Below are positions 46,589 through 56,462 of a stretch of 64,000 nt of DNA, one piece after another. This stretch comes from an uncultured Tenacibaculum sp. GTDB lineage: Bacteria > Bacteroidota > Bacteroidia > Flavobacteriales > Flavobacteriaceae. The DNA is taken from the NCBI RefSeq assembly GCF_947502995.1, contig NZ_CANNBW010000004.1, positions 158,740-222,739 on the forward strand, read 5' to 3'. The notes beneath the pieces are model-generated. The model saw nothing but the letters and a program-made list of their open reading frames with translations, was not told where the DNA came from and searched no databases. The first letter of the stretch is position 1. Each line of letters opens with the position of its first letter. The position numbers and the translations under genes were made by a program.

Positions 46589-47872
46589 TTACTTTTCTTT
46601 GACTAATTCAGGAAATCCTTCTATTGGTTTTAACATGTTGTGGAAGCTTTTCCAAGGATCTTTTTCTCCATATTTAAAATCTGGGAATTCATATTCACTA
46701 TCGAAATTGCTTAATCTGAAATAAGCTCCTTTTAATTCAGATAATAAGTTTACTTGACCAGTATCCATATCTCGTTGTAAAGCGGTAATCATCATTTGAT
46801 TTTGTTCTGAAACATGCATCGTACCCGACATCGGAACAGGAAATATTTTTACACCTTCTGGTCCCATTGAAAACCCTGAAGTCATTCCTTCACCTTTATT
46901 GGCTTCTGCGAAATCTTTCAAAGAAATTAAACTTGCACTTCTCTCTTTGTGTATTATTAATAATTTTTTATCAAAACTTCCGTCCATTTCTTGAGCCGTA
47001 AATGTGATCATATCAATTGGTGTATTTCCATAACCAAGTTCTGCTACAGTTTTACCCTTGATGTGATTGCCCTTTTTAATTTCTGAAGTTGGAATACTTA
47101 CTAAAGGAGTACATGTATAAGCTGCAATTAATGTTGATTCTCCATTAATTTCTTCAAAAGCCATCGTTCTAATTGGAGCTCTTGTTTCCTTTTGTGTATG
47201 AACTGCATGATAAATTTCAATTCCAGAAACGGCTTCTTGCGAGTTATTAAAAGGATATGCAATTTTCCTTAAGTTGGAAGCAAATTCTCCATTGGTTAAA
47301 CCAGCAACATATACAAATCCATCATGATAATCGATATCTGTAATATTTAAACGAACTGAACTTCTACCATATAATTCAAACTCATCTGTTCTCGTATTTT
47401 TAATTTTGATGCTCGTTCTATTACTAACATCAACTAATTTCAAACTATCTCCTGTTGGATTAATTGCCACGATTACGGTTTCAGCATCAGGAGAAAATCC
47501 TCGTTTTACGGCGATATATGCTTCCTGACTTACCGGATGAATTTGCATGTCATTAAAAATTAAATCAGAAGGAATTACACCAAGTAATTTTGCAATTTTT
47601 CTTTCTATTCCTTTTAAATTAAATGCTGTAGGTTCTTTAAGTTCTTTTGCCGTTGTTGGGATTGCATAAAGCATTCCAGATTTACTATCACCTACAAAAA
47701 GTACATTTTCTGGCCCAAATGACATCACTGTAGCTCCAGGTAATGAGTTTGGTGAGTTATTAGTTTGAGTAACCAATTCTTCCTTAGGATTTGGTCCTTT
47801 TGTTTGTTGTGCATTACAGCTAACTAGTAATGTTAATACAAACAGTTTTGTAATGTTATTTAAGAATCTCAT
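46589..47872 (-). CDS. Lipoprotein with predicted beta-propeller
   Basis: A 427-aa lipoprotein (LTLLVSC lipobox, Cys at residue 19). The mature protein reads as repeated strands (VMSFGPENVLFVGDSKSGMLYAIP, ITDIDYHDGFVYVAGLT), consistent with a six- or seven-bladed propeller, but it is not a recognised named family. Central gene of a three-gene surface unit, 58 bp before the Ig-like gene and 27 bp after the alginate-export-like gene. Confidence 0.6.
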   Translation of the reverse strand: MRFLNNITKLFVLTLLVSCNAQQTKGPNPKEELVTQTNNSPNSLPGATVMSFGPENVLFVGDSKSGMLYAIPTTAKELKEPTAFNLKGIERKIAKLLGVIPSDLIFNDMQIHPVSQEAYIAVKRGFSPDAETVIVAINPTGDSLKLVDVSNRTSIKIKNTRTDEFELYGRSSVRLNITDIDYHDGFVYVAGLTNGEFASNLRKIAYPFNNSQEAVSGIEIYHAVHTQKETRAPIRTMAFEEINGESTLIAAYTCTPLVSIPTSEIKKGNHIKGKTVAELGYGNTPIDMITFTAQEMDGSFDKKLLIIHKERSASLISLKDFAEANKGEGMTSGFSMGPEGVKIFPVPMSGTMHVSEQNQMMITALQRDMDTGQVNLLSELKGAYFRLSNFDSEYEFPDFKYGEKDPWKSFHNMLKPIEGFPELVKEK

Positions 47873-47899
47873 TTATGAAGTATTTAATAGTTATTGTAT

Positions 47900-49300
47900 T
47901 TAAAATTTGTAATTCAGTGTTGGGGCAAAATGAAAGATATTTTCACTATTTCCATTATTCTCTTGAAAAGTTCCAGCGATGAAGTAACTCATGTCTAGAT
48001 CAAAAGATAAATGACGATTGAATTCATAAGAAGCCTTGAATCCAAACTGGTTACCTAAATCTCTTGCTGTAATTCCATTAGAAAGTCTATTTATAAAACG
48101 TGGGGGTTGGTATAAACCATCATTTTCGGAAGCTCTCCAAAAGAATGCCCATTCAGCATAAATTTTTAATTTTTCAGTTGGTTTAGCTGAAATTGATGGA
48201 TGTAATGATATTAAGTTGACAGGAGTAATTGATGCTGCAAGACTATAATATGCAGGATTAACAAATAGTGGATTGAATGTGTTTATTTTTCCATCACCAA
48301 TATTCTTATCACCACTCGTGTATTCTAGTTTTAATCCAGGATTCCATAACCAATTTGTATTGATAAGTTTATAATGCCAATCACTTTCTAAATTGAATGC
48401 ACTAACATCATTAGTTCCTAATTTTCCAAATTGATAGATGAGTTCTGTATTGTATTGAAATCGTTTACCAATTTTTCCAAAACGGCGTAAACCAAGAGTA
48501 TGTCTATTTTCTTCACCTGTAACATCATTAAATGTTGCATTATTATTTTGATAACCTAAATAATAAATTTCGTTCATTCCGTTAAATCCAGGTATTTTAA
48601 ATTGGCTATACAATCCCCATAATTTGGGATTATTCGTATTATCATTAAACAATGTAAATTCATTGTCGAATGCAGAAAAAGTTGGTCTTACTTCTTTACC
48701 GTAGAAGGCTTGTATGTTCGTTTTACTTTTTGAAAAAATGATTCGAGAAGCATCAAAAGCTCTTCTAATATTTGGACCTTCTCTAAACCCTATTAACCTT
48801 CCAGCTCCAAATCCAAGTTCTTGTCTCCCTAGAATTACAGATAATTTGCTCTGATTTTTAAATGGAATAATAAATTCAGCGAAGAATTGATGAAAATCTA
48901 ATTCATCATACTCTACAAATTCTTTTTCATGACTTGTATATCCGTGATATAATTCACTAAAAATTCTAAAATGTTTTCCAAGGACTAAATTGGTGTGAAA
49001 AGACAATCTTTGTGAATAAAAATCTTGATCTTCTTCTCCGTTCCAAAGTCTATTAGAATAGTGTTCGAAACGAGGTCGTATTTGACCTCCTAATGATAAA
49101 TAGATATCTTTATTCTCATTTAAAGGAATGAATTTTATGGGATCGAAAAAGTCCTTTTTAAACTTTTCATGTTCCTTTAAGTACTCATAGTTTTCACTAG
49201 CTCTAAAAAGACTGAATTTTGGTTGTTCTTTTAACTCAATATTTTGAGCTACTGAAATTGTGGAAAGTAAGAGTAATACAAAATAGGTTATTCTTTTCAT
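47900..49300 (-). CDS. Alginate-export-type outer-membrane beta-barrel protein
   Basis: About 466 aa when started at the internal ATG at 49300 (MKRITYFVLLLLSTISVAQ), which gives a clean signal peptide; a longer ATG at 49342 is less likely. The rest is a beta-barrel with the alginate-export-domain layout (YLSLGGQIRPRFEHY, NLVLGKHFRIFSELYHG, VILGRQELGFGAGRLIG, ending FHFAPTLNYKF). It would move a carbohydrate or other solute across the outer membrane. First gene of the three-gene unit downstream of a Crp/Fnr regulator. Confidence 0.75.
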   Translation of the reverse strand: MKRITYFVLLLLSTISVAQNIELKEQPKFSLFRASENYEYLKEHEKFKKDFFDPIKFIPLNENKDIYLSLGGQIRPRFEHYSNRLWNGEEDQDFYSQRLSFHTNLVLGKHFRIFSELYHGYTSHEKEFVEYDELDFHQFFAEFIIPFKNQSKLSVILGRQELGFGAGRLIGFREGPNIRRAFDASRIIFSKSKTNIQAFYGKEVRPTFSAFDNEFTLFNDNTNNPKLWGLYSQFKIPGFNGMNEIYYLGYQNNNATFNDVTGEENRHTLGLRRFGKIGKRFQYNTELIYQFGKLGTNDVSAFNLESDWHYKLINTNWLWNPGLKLEYTSGDKNIGDGKINTFNPLFVNPAYYSLAASITPVNLISLHPSISAKPTEKLKIYAEWAFFWRASENDGLYQPPRFINRLSNGITARDLGNQFGFKASYEFNRHLSFDLDMSYFIAGTFQENNGNSENIFHFAPTLNYKF

Positions 49301-49500
49301 TATAAAGTGACTGATTAGTTTATTAAGTATAATTTGAAGCATTAATCAATTGATTTACAGTTCTTGTTTTACACTTACAAAGTTCAGCCAGATTATTCTG
49401 AAAAAAAATAAGTTACATTAACAAAACATATTAAGATAGCTTAACATTTTACATAACAATGATTTCTTCTTAATAATAATTCAACTTGTTAATAAAGTAA

Positions 49501-50082
49501 TTATAGTTGTTTTTTTATTGAACTTAAAAATTCTTTAGTAATTCCTAAGTAAGAAGCAACCATGTATTGTGGTACCTGATTTACAATTTCTGGGTATTCT
49601 TCTGTAAATAATACATATCTATCTCTTGCAGACATTGCGTGATTTCGAACGATTCTTTTTGTAGTATTTCCATATGCTTTTTCTAGTATTAATCGAAAAT
49701 ACTTTTCTAACTGTGGAATTTCATTATACAAGAATTCCATTGCTTCATATGAAATTTGAGTGACTTGAGTTTCTTCTAAACAAACTGTATTAAACATAGC
49801 TGGAGTTTGTGTAGTAAAGCTACATAAATCACCAACCCACCAATTGTCCAAACCAAAAGCGATCACATGCTCATTCCCATCTTCAGCCATATAGAATGTT
49901 TTAACTTTTCCCTTAACAATAAACGTTTGATACTTGTACACATCTTCTTCCTGAATGATATATTGTCCCTTCAAATAACGTTTGCTTCTAAGTTTAGAAA
50001 TGATTAACTGTTCCTCTGCTTCTGATAAAGAAATTTTATTTTTAAAATGTTGGATTAACGATTCAAATTGTTTTGGGTCCAA
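49501..50082 (-). CDS. Crp/Fnr-family regulator
   Basis: A 193-aa regulator with an N-terminal cyclic-nucleotide-binding-type beta-roll (YLKGQYIIQEEDVYKYQTFIVKGKVKTFYMAEDGNEHVIAFG) and a C-terminal HTH (QVPQYMVASYLGITKEFLSSIKKQL). Cysteines for a 4Fe-4S cluster are absent, so it is not an oxygen-sensing Fnr. It lies 200 bp upstream of, and on the same strand as, the alginate-export/propeller/Ig-like genes, which it may control. Confidence 0.85.
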   Translation of the reverse strand: MDPKQFESLIQHFKNKISLSEAEEQLIISKLRSKRYLKGQYIIQEEDVYKYQTFIVKGKVKTFYMAEDGNEHVIAFGLDNWWVGDLCSFTTQTPAMFNTVCLEETQVTQISYEAMEFLYNEIPQLEKYFRLILEKAYGNTTKRIVRNHAMSARDRYVLFTEEYPEIVNQVPQYMVASYLGITKEFLSSIKKQL

Positions 50083-50248
50083 TGTTTGTAAAGTATTAAG
50101 AAGAAATTTAATTCAATTAAAATGTGAGCCAATATAGTAATTTAGAGATATATGAAATAAAAAATACGATTAACTAATTTTGATAATCGTATTCTTAAAA
50201 CTATTTATATTATAATTTTTATAATTATGTTATTTGATTAGACTTATT

Positions 50249-51415
50249 TTATTTGAAAGCTTCAGAAGATAATTCCTGAACTAGTTTTTCTATCATTTCA
50301 ATTCCTTTTGCTAATTGTTCTTTTGCTATAAACTCATTAGCTCTATGTGCTTGTGCTATAGATCCTGGTCCGCAGATTACAGATTGAAAACCTTCATTTG
50401 CAAACTGACCAGCTTCCGAAGCATAAGCAACTGTATTTAATTTCGAACGTCCACATATACTTTTAATTAATCTGACAACGTCTGCATCATCTTTTGTATC
50501 TAAATGTGGAACAGACGGATGATTTTCAATAGTTTTAATAGAAAAATCTGGAAATACTTTTTTCAATTCTGATTCTCTTTCTCTACAGTATGCTTCAAAT
50601 TCAGCAACAATTTCATATACATAATCCATAGGAACAGTACGTAAATCCCAGTAAAAATGAGCTTTATCTGCAATAATATTTGGTGCGATTCCACCACTTA
50701 TTTGACCAATATGAATTGTAGAATGTGGAGGGTGAAAACGATCATCAAATTGTTTATCAGCGATTAACTGATTCATTTTATTCTCTAACCAAAGAATTAA
50801 ACGCATCGATTCGTGAATAGCGCTAACTTCTTGTTTAATTCTACTGCTGTGACCTTCTGAACCACTAACGTAAGTCTCTAGAATATAAATTCCTTTTTGA
50901 CCGACAATAGGTTCCATTAAAGAAGGTTCACCAATGATTGCATATTTTGGAGTTTCTTTATAAAAGTTTTTAATTGTATTCGCCAATTCAGTACCAGCTA
51001 AACAACCAATTTCTTCATCATAAGAAAAAGCAAAATAGATTGGCTTTTTTAAGTCTGCTTTAATCATTTTAGGTAATACAGCTAAACAACAAGCTACAAA
51101 ACCTTTCATATCACAAGATCCTCTTCCATAAAGTTTTCCATCTCCTTTATCTATCAATGTAAAAGGATCTGTCTCCCATTTTTGACCCGCAACAGGAACA
51201 ACATCAGTATGACCAGATAGAATTACTCCGCCGTCGATAGCGGGACCAATTCTACAATGTAAAGAAGCTTTATTTCCTTCTTCATTAGGAACCAAATGTG
51301 TTTCTACTCCAAATGATTCGATATATTCTTGAATCCAGTGAATAATATTTAAATTACTTTCACCTCCAAGTACTGGAAATGATACTAGTTTTGCTAGAAT
51401 TTTTTCTATGGTCAT
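50249..51415 (-). CDS. M20 acetylornithine-deacetylase-like amidohydrolase
   Basis: A 388-aa zinc amidohydrolase closest in pattern to ArgE. Metal and catalytic motifs: SGHTDVVPV, GRGSCDMKGF, FSYDEEIGCLAG and a final AHRANEF. Deacylates N-acyl amino acids. It ends a three-gene unit with a YfcC-like carrier (2 bp upstream) and a gamma-glutamyltransferase, so the substrate may be an N-acyl or gamma-glutamyl amino acid rather than acetylornithine. Confidence 0.82.
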   Translation of the reverse strand: MTIEKILAKLVSFPVLGGESNLNIIHWIQEYIESFGVETHLVPNEEGNKASLHCRIGPAIDGGVILSGHTDVVPVAGQKWETDPFTLIDKGDGKLYGRGSCDMKGFVACCLAVLPKMIKADLKKPIYFAFSYDEEIGCLAGTELANTIKNFYKETPKYAIIGEPSLMEPIVGQKGIYILETYVSGSEGHSSRIKQEVSAIHESMRLILWLENKMNQLIADKQFDDRFHPPHSTIHIGQISGGIAPNIIADKAHFYWDLRTVPMDYVYEIVAEFEAYCRERESELKKVFPDFSIKTIENHPSVPHLDTKDDADVVRLIKSICGRSKLNTVAYASEAGQFANEGFQSVICGPGSIAQAHRANEFIAKEQLAKGIEMIEKLVQELSSEAFK

Positions 51416-51417
51416 AT

Positions 51418-52821
51418 TTAGCTATAATTTATTGCTACTGCTATAATTAATGTTAAAAAGGCAATTCCAATTAAACTGATTAATACTGGAAATATAAATC
51501 GTATCCATCGATCTATAGGAACTCTACACATACTCAACATTGCTATGAGTCCGCCTAAAGTCGGATTAATTAAATTTGATAATCCGTCTCCTATTTGAAA
51601 TGCCAAAATTGTTACTTGTCGTGTTAAACCTAATGATTCTCCAAGAGGAAGCATAACCGGTAAAGTCGCTAATGCTTGTCCGCTTCCAGAAGGAATAAAA
51701 AAGTTAATCACTGATTGTGAAATTGCCATACAAACAGCTGATGCGTGTAATGGCAAGCCTTCTAGAATTGTAGAAAGTTGGTATGATATTGTGTCACCAA
51801 TATTTCCCATTTCCATTAATACTTTTATAGAAGTTGCAAAACCTACCATAAAAGCACCTGGTGCGGCAATACTTACTGATTTTAAAACCGTTTCACTCAT
51901 TTTAGTTGCACTCATTTTTGAGACTAAACCACTTAGAAGTGCAATCATTAAAAATACAGCCGAGAGTTCGTTGATATACCAATTCAGGTTAAAAACTCCA
52001 TATAAAATGATGGATAAGCCGATAAAAAAGATAGAAATAACCAACCAATTATTGGTAGTTAATTTATATTGATCGATTGGTTTGGATAAAGACAATTCAT
52101 TTGTGTCAAGATCTTTTCCTAGGCTTTTATTCGGATCTGAAGTAATTTTTTTAAAATAACGTACGTTATAATACGCCATTATCGATAATGCTGTAAAACA
52201 AAGAATACTTCGTAATAAAGCTCCAGAAAACATTGGTAATTCTGCAATTTTATGTCCAGTTCCAACAGTATAAGCATTTATCGGTGATAAACCAAAACCT
52301 ACAGTCATTGCACCTACTGAAATGCCTGCTGCTAGAATTAAATCGCCACCTAAAGCTAAGCTTAACACAGCTGCAATAGGCACCATTGCAATATTATTCT
52401 CGTAACCTATGGCAATACCAAGTAAGCCATAGATGAATGTCATGATTACAATAATTAGATATTTATTTTTTAAACCTAACTTTTTTACTAAAGTTCCTAC
52501 AGCATTTTCTACTGCTTTAGTTTTATCCATAAAACCAAACATAATTCCACCTGCTAGTACAATAAAAATAATTTCTACAGCAGCTTTAAATCCTAAAGGA
52601 ATGGCTTTAAACATATCCAATATTCCAATTGGCGTAGATGCAATCGTTTTATAAGAATTAGGTACAACTGTGCTTTTTCCATTTACTATAATTCTTTCAT
52701 ACATTCCTGCCGGAAGTAGGTAAGTTAAAAGTGTGATGAAAATGATAATACCAAATAGCATTGTTATTGCGTGAGGTATTCGTTTAAAAAAAGACAATTT
52801 AGATTCTGACTGATTATTCAT
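51418..52821 (-). CDS. YfcC/DcuC-type membrane carrier
   Basis: A 467-aa integral membrane protein with about 12 hydrophobic segments. The start (FKRIPHAITMLFGIIIFITLLTYLLPAGMYE) and the paired re-entrant motifs (GYENNIAMVPIAAVLSLALG, GFGLSPINAYTVGTGHK, FFIPSGSGQALATLPVMLPLG, GDGLSNLINPTLGG) are of the YfcC family (DcuC/C4-dicarboxylate carrier superfamily). Such proteins carry amino acids, peptides or dicarboxylates. It sits between GGT and the M20 deacylase, indicating uptake of products of GGT. Confidence 0.82.
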   Translation of the reverse strand: MNNQSESKLSFFKRIPHAITMLFGIIIFITLLTYLLPAGMYERIIVNGKSTVVPNSYKTIASTPIGILDMFKAIPLGFKAAVEIIFIVLAGGIMFGFMDKTKAVENAVGTLVKKLGLKNKYLIIVIMTFIYGLLGIAIGYENNIAMVPIAAVLSLALGGDLILAAGISVGAMTVGFGLSPINAYTVGTGHKIAELPMFSGALLRSILCFTALSIMAYYNVRYFKKITSDPNKSLGKDLDTNELSLSKPIDQYKLTTNNWLVISIFFIGLSIILYGVFNLNWYINELSAVFLMIALLSGLVSKMSATKMSETVLKSVSIAAPGAFMVGFATSIKVLMEMGNIGDTISYQLSTILEGLPLHASAVCMAISQSVINFFIPSGSGQALATLPVMLPLGESLGLTRQVTILAFQIGDGLSNLINPTLGGLIAMLSMCRVPIDRWIRFIFPVLISLIGIAFLTLIIAVAINYS

Positions 52822-52876
52822 TAGTTAATTACGGCAATATTTATATAAAATTTATTGTTATAAATATATTGTAATT

Positions 52877-54574
52877 TTAATATCCAGCCGCTTGTCCATC
52901 TTTACGACTTTCTGAAGCTCCATGATAGACTTTATTTATATCGTCCCATAAAATTGCTTGATAACCACCGTAAATCCCTCTAGCAGTTCCTATACTGTGA
53001 CCACGATCCATTAATCCACGAATTGTAGTATAAGGAATTCCTGATTCTGTTCTAACCGTTCCTGTATTGGTTGTAATCGCTCCCATTGGACTAGCACCAC
53101 CAGTATGATCAAATCTTGGAGCATCACCAGCTTCTTGAAGATTCATTCCAAAATCTATTAAATTCATCACAATTTGTGTATGTCCCATAGGTTGAAAATC
53201 TCCCCCCATAACTCCAAAACTCACAAAAGGTTTGTTATCTTTAGTAATAAAAGCAGGAATAATTGTATGAAAAGGACGTTTACCTGGTTCGTAAGTATTC
53301 GCTTGACCTCTTTTTAAACTAAACAACTCTCCTCTATCTTGTAACATGAACCCTAATTTTGGAGGAACCATTCCTGAACCCATACCACGATAATTACTCT
53401 GAATTAATGAAATCATTGTTCCATTTTTATCAGCAACAGTCATATAAATTGTTTCTCCTGCAGAAATTTTACCAGCTGAATATTTACCAGCTCGTTTTCC
53501 TATTTCTTTTCTTCTCTTATCTGCATATGCTTCTGATAATAATTCTTCAACTGGAACTTTAAAAAAGTCCATGTCTGCATAATATTTTGCACGATCTTCA
53601 AAAGCTATTTTTTTAGCCTCAGTAAATAAATGTAAATGCTCTGTACTACCAAATTCAATATTTGAAAAATCGTAACCTTTTAAAATCTGAAGCATTTGTA
53701 AAGCCGCAATTCCTTGTCCGTTTGGAGGTAATTCCCAAACATCGTAACCTCTATAATTCACTGAAACAGGTTGAACCCATTCTGATTTATGAGCTGCTAA
53801 ATCTTTTTCAGACAGAAAACCACCTTGCTCTTTTATGAATTTACCTATCGTTTTTGCTATATCTCCTTTATAAAAAGCATCTCTTCCTCCTTTTGCTATT
53901 TTTTTATATGTATTTGCTAAAAACGGATTTTTATAAATTTCTCCTTCATTTGGTAATTTCCCACCATTTTGATCTATGTAAGTTTCTTTTAAATTCGGAA
54001 AGTTTTTTGATTGATAAAAAGGAATACTTCTATTTAGATACCAAGCAATCAGTTCTGTTAATGGAAATCCTTTTTCCGCATAATTAATTGCAGGAGCTAA
54101 AATCTCTGTCATTGGCTTAGAACCAAATTTTTTATGCAATTCAAACCAACCATCTACAGCTCCAGGAACACTTACTGGTAAAGCTCCATGAGATGGGATT
54201 TTTTTCATGTCTTGTTTTTCGAAATACTCAAGTGTAAGTTCTTTAGGTGAACGTCCGCTAGCATTTAAACCATAAACTTTCTTGGTTTTTCCATCCCAAA
54301 CAATAGCGAAAAGATCTCCTCCAATTCCGCAACCTGTTGGTTCCATTAATCCAAGTGCTGCATTGGCTGCAATAGCTGCATCAATTGCGTTACCTCCTTT
54401 CTTTAAAATATCTAAGCCAATTTGAGTCGCTAAAGGATGACTAGTAGCTACCATTCCATTCTGTCCTAATACTTCAGAACGTGTAGCAAAAACTTCTCCT
54501 GTGATACGATCTTGAGCTGTTAAATTATAAGTTGTAAGTATTATGAATAATAAACAATAAATATTGTTTTTCAT
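52877..54574 (-). CDS. ggt: Gamma-glutamyltransferase
   Basis: A 565-aa exported Ntn-hydrolase (signal peptide ends LTAQ) that cleaves gamma-glutamyl bonds, for example of glutathione. GGNAIDAAIAANAALGLMEPTGCGIGGD is the large-subunit core, and the self-processing nucleophile Thr is in ETIYMTVADKNGTM (the usual TTHxSVxD position). The glycine-rich GVMGGDFQPMGHTQIVMNL and the final GASESRKDGQAAGY are typical. First gene of the unit with the YfcC-like carrier and M20 enzyme, suggesting periplasmic gamma-glutamyl scavenging. Confidence 0.9.
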   Translation of the reverse strand: MKNNIYCLLFIILTTYNLTAQDRITGEVFATRSEVLGQNGMVATSHPLATQIGLDILKKGGNAIDAAIAANAALGLMEPTGCGIGGDLFAIVWDGKTKKVYGLNASGRSPKELTLEYFEKQDMKKIPSHGALPVSVPGAVDGWFELHKKFGSKPMTEILAPAINYAEKGFPLTELIAWYLNRSIPFYQSKNFPNLKETYIDQNGGKLPNEGEIYKNPFLANTYKKIAKGGRDAFYKGDIAKTIGKFIKEQGGFLSEKDLAAHKSEWVQPVSVNYRGYDVWELPPNGQGIAALQMLQILKGYDFSNIEFGSTEHLHLFTEAKKIAFEDRAKYYADMDFFKVPVEELLSEAYADKRRKEIGKRAGKYSAGKISAGETIYMTVADKNGTMISLIQSNYRGMGSGMVPPKLGFMLQDRGELFSLKRGQANTYEPGKRPFHTIIPAFITKDNKPFVSFGVMGGDFQPMGHTQIVMNLIDFGMNLQEAGDAPRFDHTGGASPMGAITTNTGTVRTESGIPYTTIRGLMDRGHSIGTARGIYGGYQAILWDDINKVYHGASESRKDGQAAGY

Positions 54575-54701
54575 TACGTTTAGATTTAGTGATTGATATT
54601 CCTCCTAAATTACGTAAGATTATGAAGAATTTATAAATCTTATAAAAATATTAACAAACTAATAGATATTGTTTTATGTATAACTAATAAAAATTTGAAA
54701 T

Positions 54702-54955
54702 AAAAAAAGTCTCTCTGTGCGTTCGAGAGACTTTCTGATCTAATTTGTAGATCCGGGGGAAAGAAAGTTTCTATAAATTTAGTAATATAAGGCAGTAATT
54801 AAACAGGAAAAAGCCCTTATTGCCTTTAAATAAAACGATTATAAATAATTAGAGCCTTCTTAAAAAGAAGGCCCCGTAAGGCTTTGTCTAGCTTTAACGA
54901 CATTTCCCCCGAAACATCATATAGTGCAAAGCTGATTAAACCTACATAAAATGTT
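54702..54955 (-). ncRNA. Structured RNA candidate B: GGGGGAAA loop hairpin, hairpin, CCCCC module, terminator
   Basis: Same layout as candidate A, on the minus strand: stem GCTTTG/CAAAGC (54927-54932 with 54881-54886) enclosing GGGGGAAA (54903-54910); a hairpin GCCTTCTT/AAGAAGGC (54854-54872) with a weak T-run; an AAGGCA/TGCCTT pair; TTTCCCCC (54755-54762); the hairpin GATCTA/TAGATC enclosed by ACTTTCT/AGAAAGT; and a terminator GTCTCTC/GAGAGAC with T7 (54702-54731). It occupies most of the 394-bp gap upstream of ggt and could be an independent RNA or a leader of ggt. The remaining ~130 bp next to ggt show nothing clear. Confidence 0.45.
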
Positions 54956-54968
54956 TAATATTTTACTT

Positions 54969-55235
54969 TTAATTCATTTTACCATTAGCACAGCTAATGT
55001 AGGATTTCACTTTTCTAGAAATTGAATTTTTGTCATTTTCTTCAGGATATCCTAAACTAAATAACGTCTCTTTTACTTGTTTAATATCTGAGTCTTTTAA
55101 ATATTTAAAACTTACAGTAGATTTGTCTACATCTACTTTAACATCAGATATATTTTCAAGTACTGAAACTTTCTTTATTATCGTATTAGAACAGCCTCCA
55201 CATTTTAAATTTTGTATTGTTACCGTTTTTTCCAT
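54969..55235 (-). CDS. Heavy-metal-associated (HMA) domain protein
   Basis: An 88-aa cytoplasmic metallochaperone-like protein. The metal site is QNLKCGGCSNTI (CxxC), in a ferredoxin-like fold with KVDVDKSTVSFKYL. It is most likely a copper-binding protein, though no P-type ATPase is nearby. A C-terminal extra cysteine (SYISCANG) is outside the domain. It sits 24 bp after the aminotransferase gene on the same strand. Confidence 0.85.
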   Translation of the reverse strand: MEKTVTIQNLKCGGCSNTIIKKVSVLENISDVKVDVDKSTVSFKYLKDSDIKQVKETLFSLGYPEENDKNSISRKVKSYISCANGKMN

Positions 55236-55259
55236 CTTATAAAAATACGATTTCTAAAT

Positions 55260-56387
55260 TTAAATAGCTTTAAGTTGGTTTGCTGCTTTTATTAAAGTTT
55301 CATCTGTTTTAGCAAAGCAAAACCTTAACATATAATTATTAGTAGCATCTTTATAAAAAACAGATATAGGTATAGCTGCAACATTATGTTTTATGATTAG
55401 TTCTTTCGAAAAATCTATATCTTTTTTACTACTAATAGCTTTATAATTTAATAATTGAAAATAAGTTCCTTCTGAAGGAAGAATTTCGAAACGACTATCT
55501 TTTAATTCTCTTTGAAATAACTCTTTCTTTTTTTGATACATGTTAGCTATTTCTTGAAAATCAACAATATCTAAATATTCAGAAGTTACATGTTGAGCGA
55601 TACTATTTACGCTAAAGACTAAAAACTGATGCACTTTCTTTATTTCTCTCATTAAATGCTCTGGCGCTATTAAATAACCTACTTTCCAACCTGTTACATG
55701 TAATGATTTTCCGAATGAAGAAGCTATGATAGATTTATCAACTAGCTTTGGTCTAGTATTCACAGAAATATGAGTGTGTTTAAATGAAATATATTCATAA
55801 ACTTCATCACTCAATATATTAATATTTGGGTATTTATCTAAAATTGTTTCTAAATCTTCAAAATCATTTTCGTTCCAAATTTTTCCTGTAGGATTATGAG
55901 GATTATTTATAATTATCAATTTTGTTTTTGAAGTTATAGCAGATGCTATTCTATTGAAATTTGGAGAATAATCATCATTTAGTGAAACTCTTACTGGTTT
56001 TCCTCCAGCAACTAAAACTGAAGGTTCATAGCTATCATAACTCGGATCTAAAATAATAACTTCATCACCATGACTTATTAAGGCATTTATGGCTGTATAA
56101 ATACCTTGAGTTGCTCCTGAAGTTATAAGCATTTCTTTTTCGATATTTACAGTTCTACGATAGTGTTTCTTTGTTAATAATGCTATTTTTTCTAATAAAG
56201 TAGGTAAACCTACCATTGGAGTATATTGATGAATATTAGCTGTTAATAATCGTTCTGATATTTGTAATAATCTTTCATCCACTGGGAAATTAGGAAATCC
56301 TTGAGACAAATTAATAGCTCGATATTTATTAGACAACTGTGACATCACAGAAAAAATACTAGTTGTTATATTAGGTAACTTAGACAT
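55260..56387 (-). CDS. PLP-dependent aminotransferase, methionine-aminotransferase-like
   Basis: A 375-aa class I/II fold-type I aminotransferase. INLSQGFPNFP at the start and GATQGIYTAI are typical of the YbdL/methionine aminotransferase group; NNPHNPTGKIW and SDEVYEY are active-site segments and the PLP Lys is in SSFGKSLHVTGWKVGY. It would transaminate methionine or aromatic amino acids, and is sometimes placed in methionine salvage. Transcribed toward the HMA gene. The structured element E4 lies upstream of it. Confidence 0.87.
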   Translation of the reverse strand: MSKLPNITTSIFSVMSQLSNKYRAINLSQGFPNFPVDERLLQISERLLTANIHQYTPMVGLPTLLEKIALLTKKHYRRTVNIEKEMLITSGATQGIYTAINALISHGDEVIILDPSYDSYEPSVLVAGGKPVRVSLNDDYSPNFNRIASAITSKTKLIIINNPHNPTGKIWNENDFEDLETILDKYPNINILSDEVYEYISFKHTHISVNTRPKLVDKSIIASSFGKSLHVTGWKVGYLIAPEHLMREIKKVHQFLVFSVNSIAQHVTSEYLDIVDFQEIANMYQKKKELFQRELKDSRFEILPSEGTYFQLLNYKAISSKKDIDFSKELIIKHNVAAIPISVFYKDATNNYMLRFCFAKTDETLIKAANQLKAI

Positions 56388-56462
56388 AAAATTCTATCTG
56401 TTTGTACGAAAATACTACATTGAATTGAATCCCAAATTCATTTTGTTTAACTTTTATGAACT

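Noticed and set aside
48101..48108. G5 runs inside genes, such as the one near 48103, and C5/C6 runs near 32425 and 53205.
   Set aside because: They lie in coding sequence at glycine or proline codons and lack the hairpin and terminator neighbours of the intergenic elements.
54826..54903. A 25-codon minus-strand ORF (MSLKLDKALRG...) starting right after GGGGGAA, which resembles a ribosome-binding site.
   Set aside because: The other GGGGGA elements give no comparable peptide (stop codons after one to three codons), while the hairpin layout is shared, so RNA structure is the better reading.
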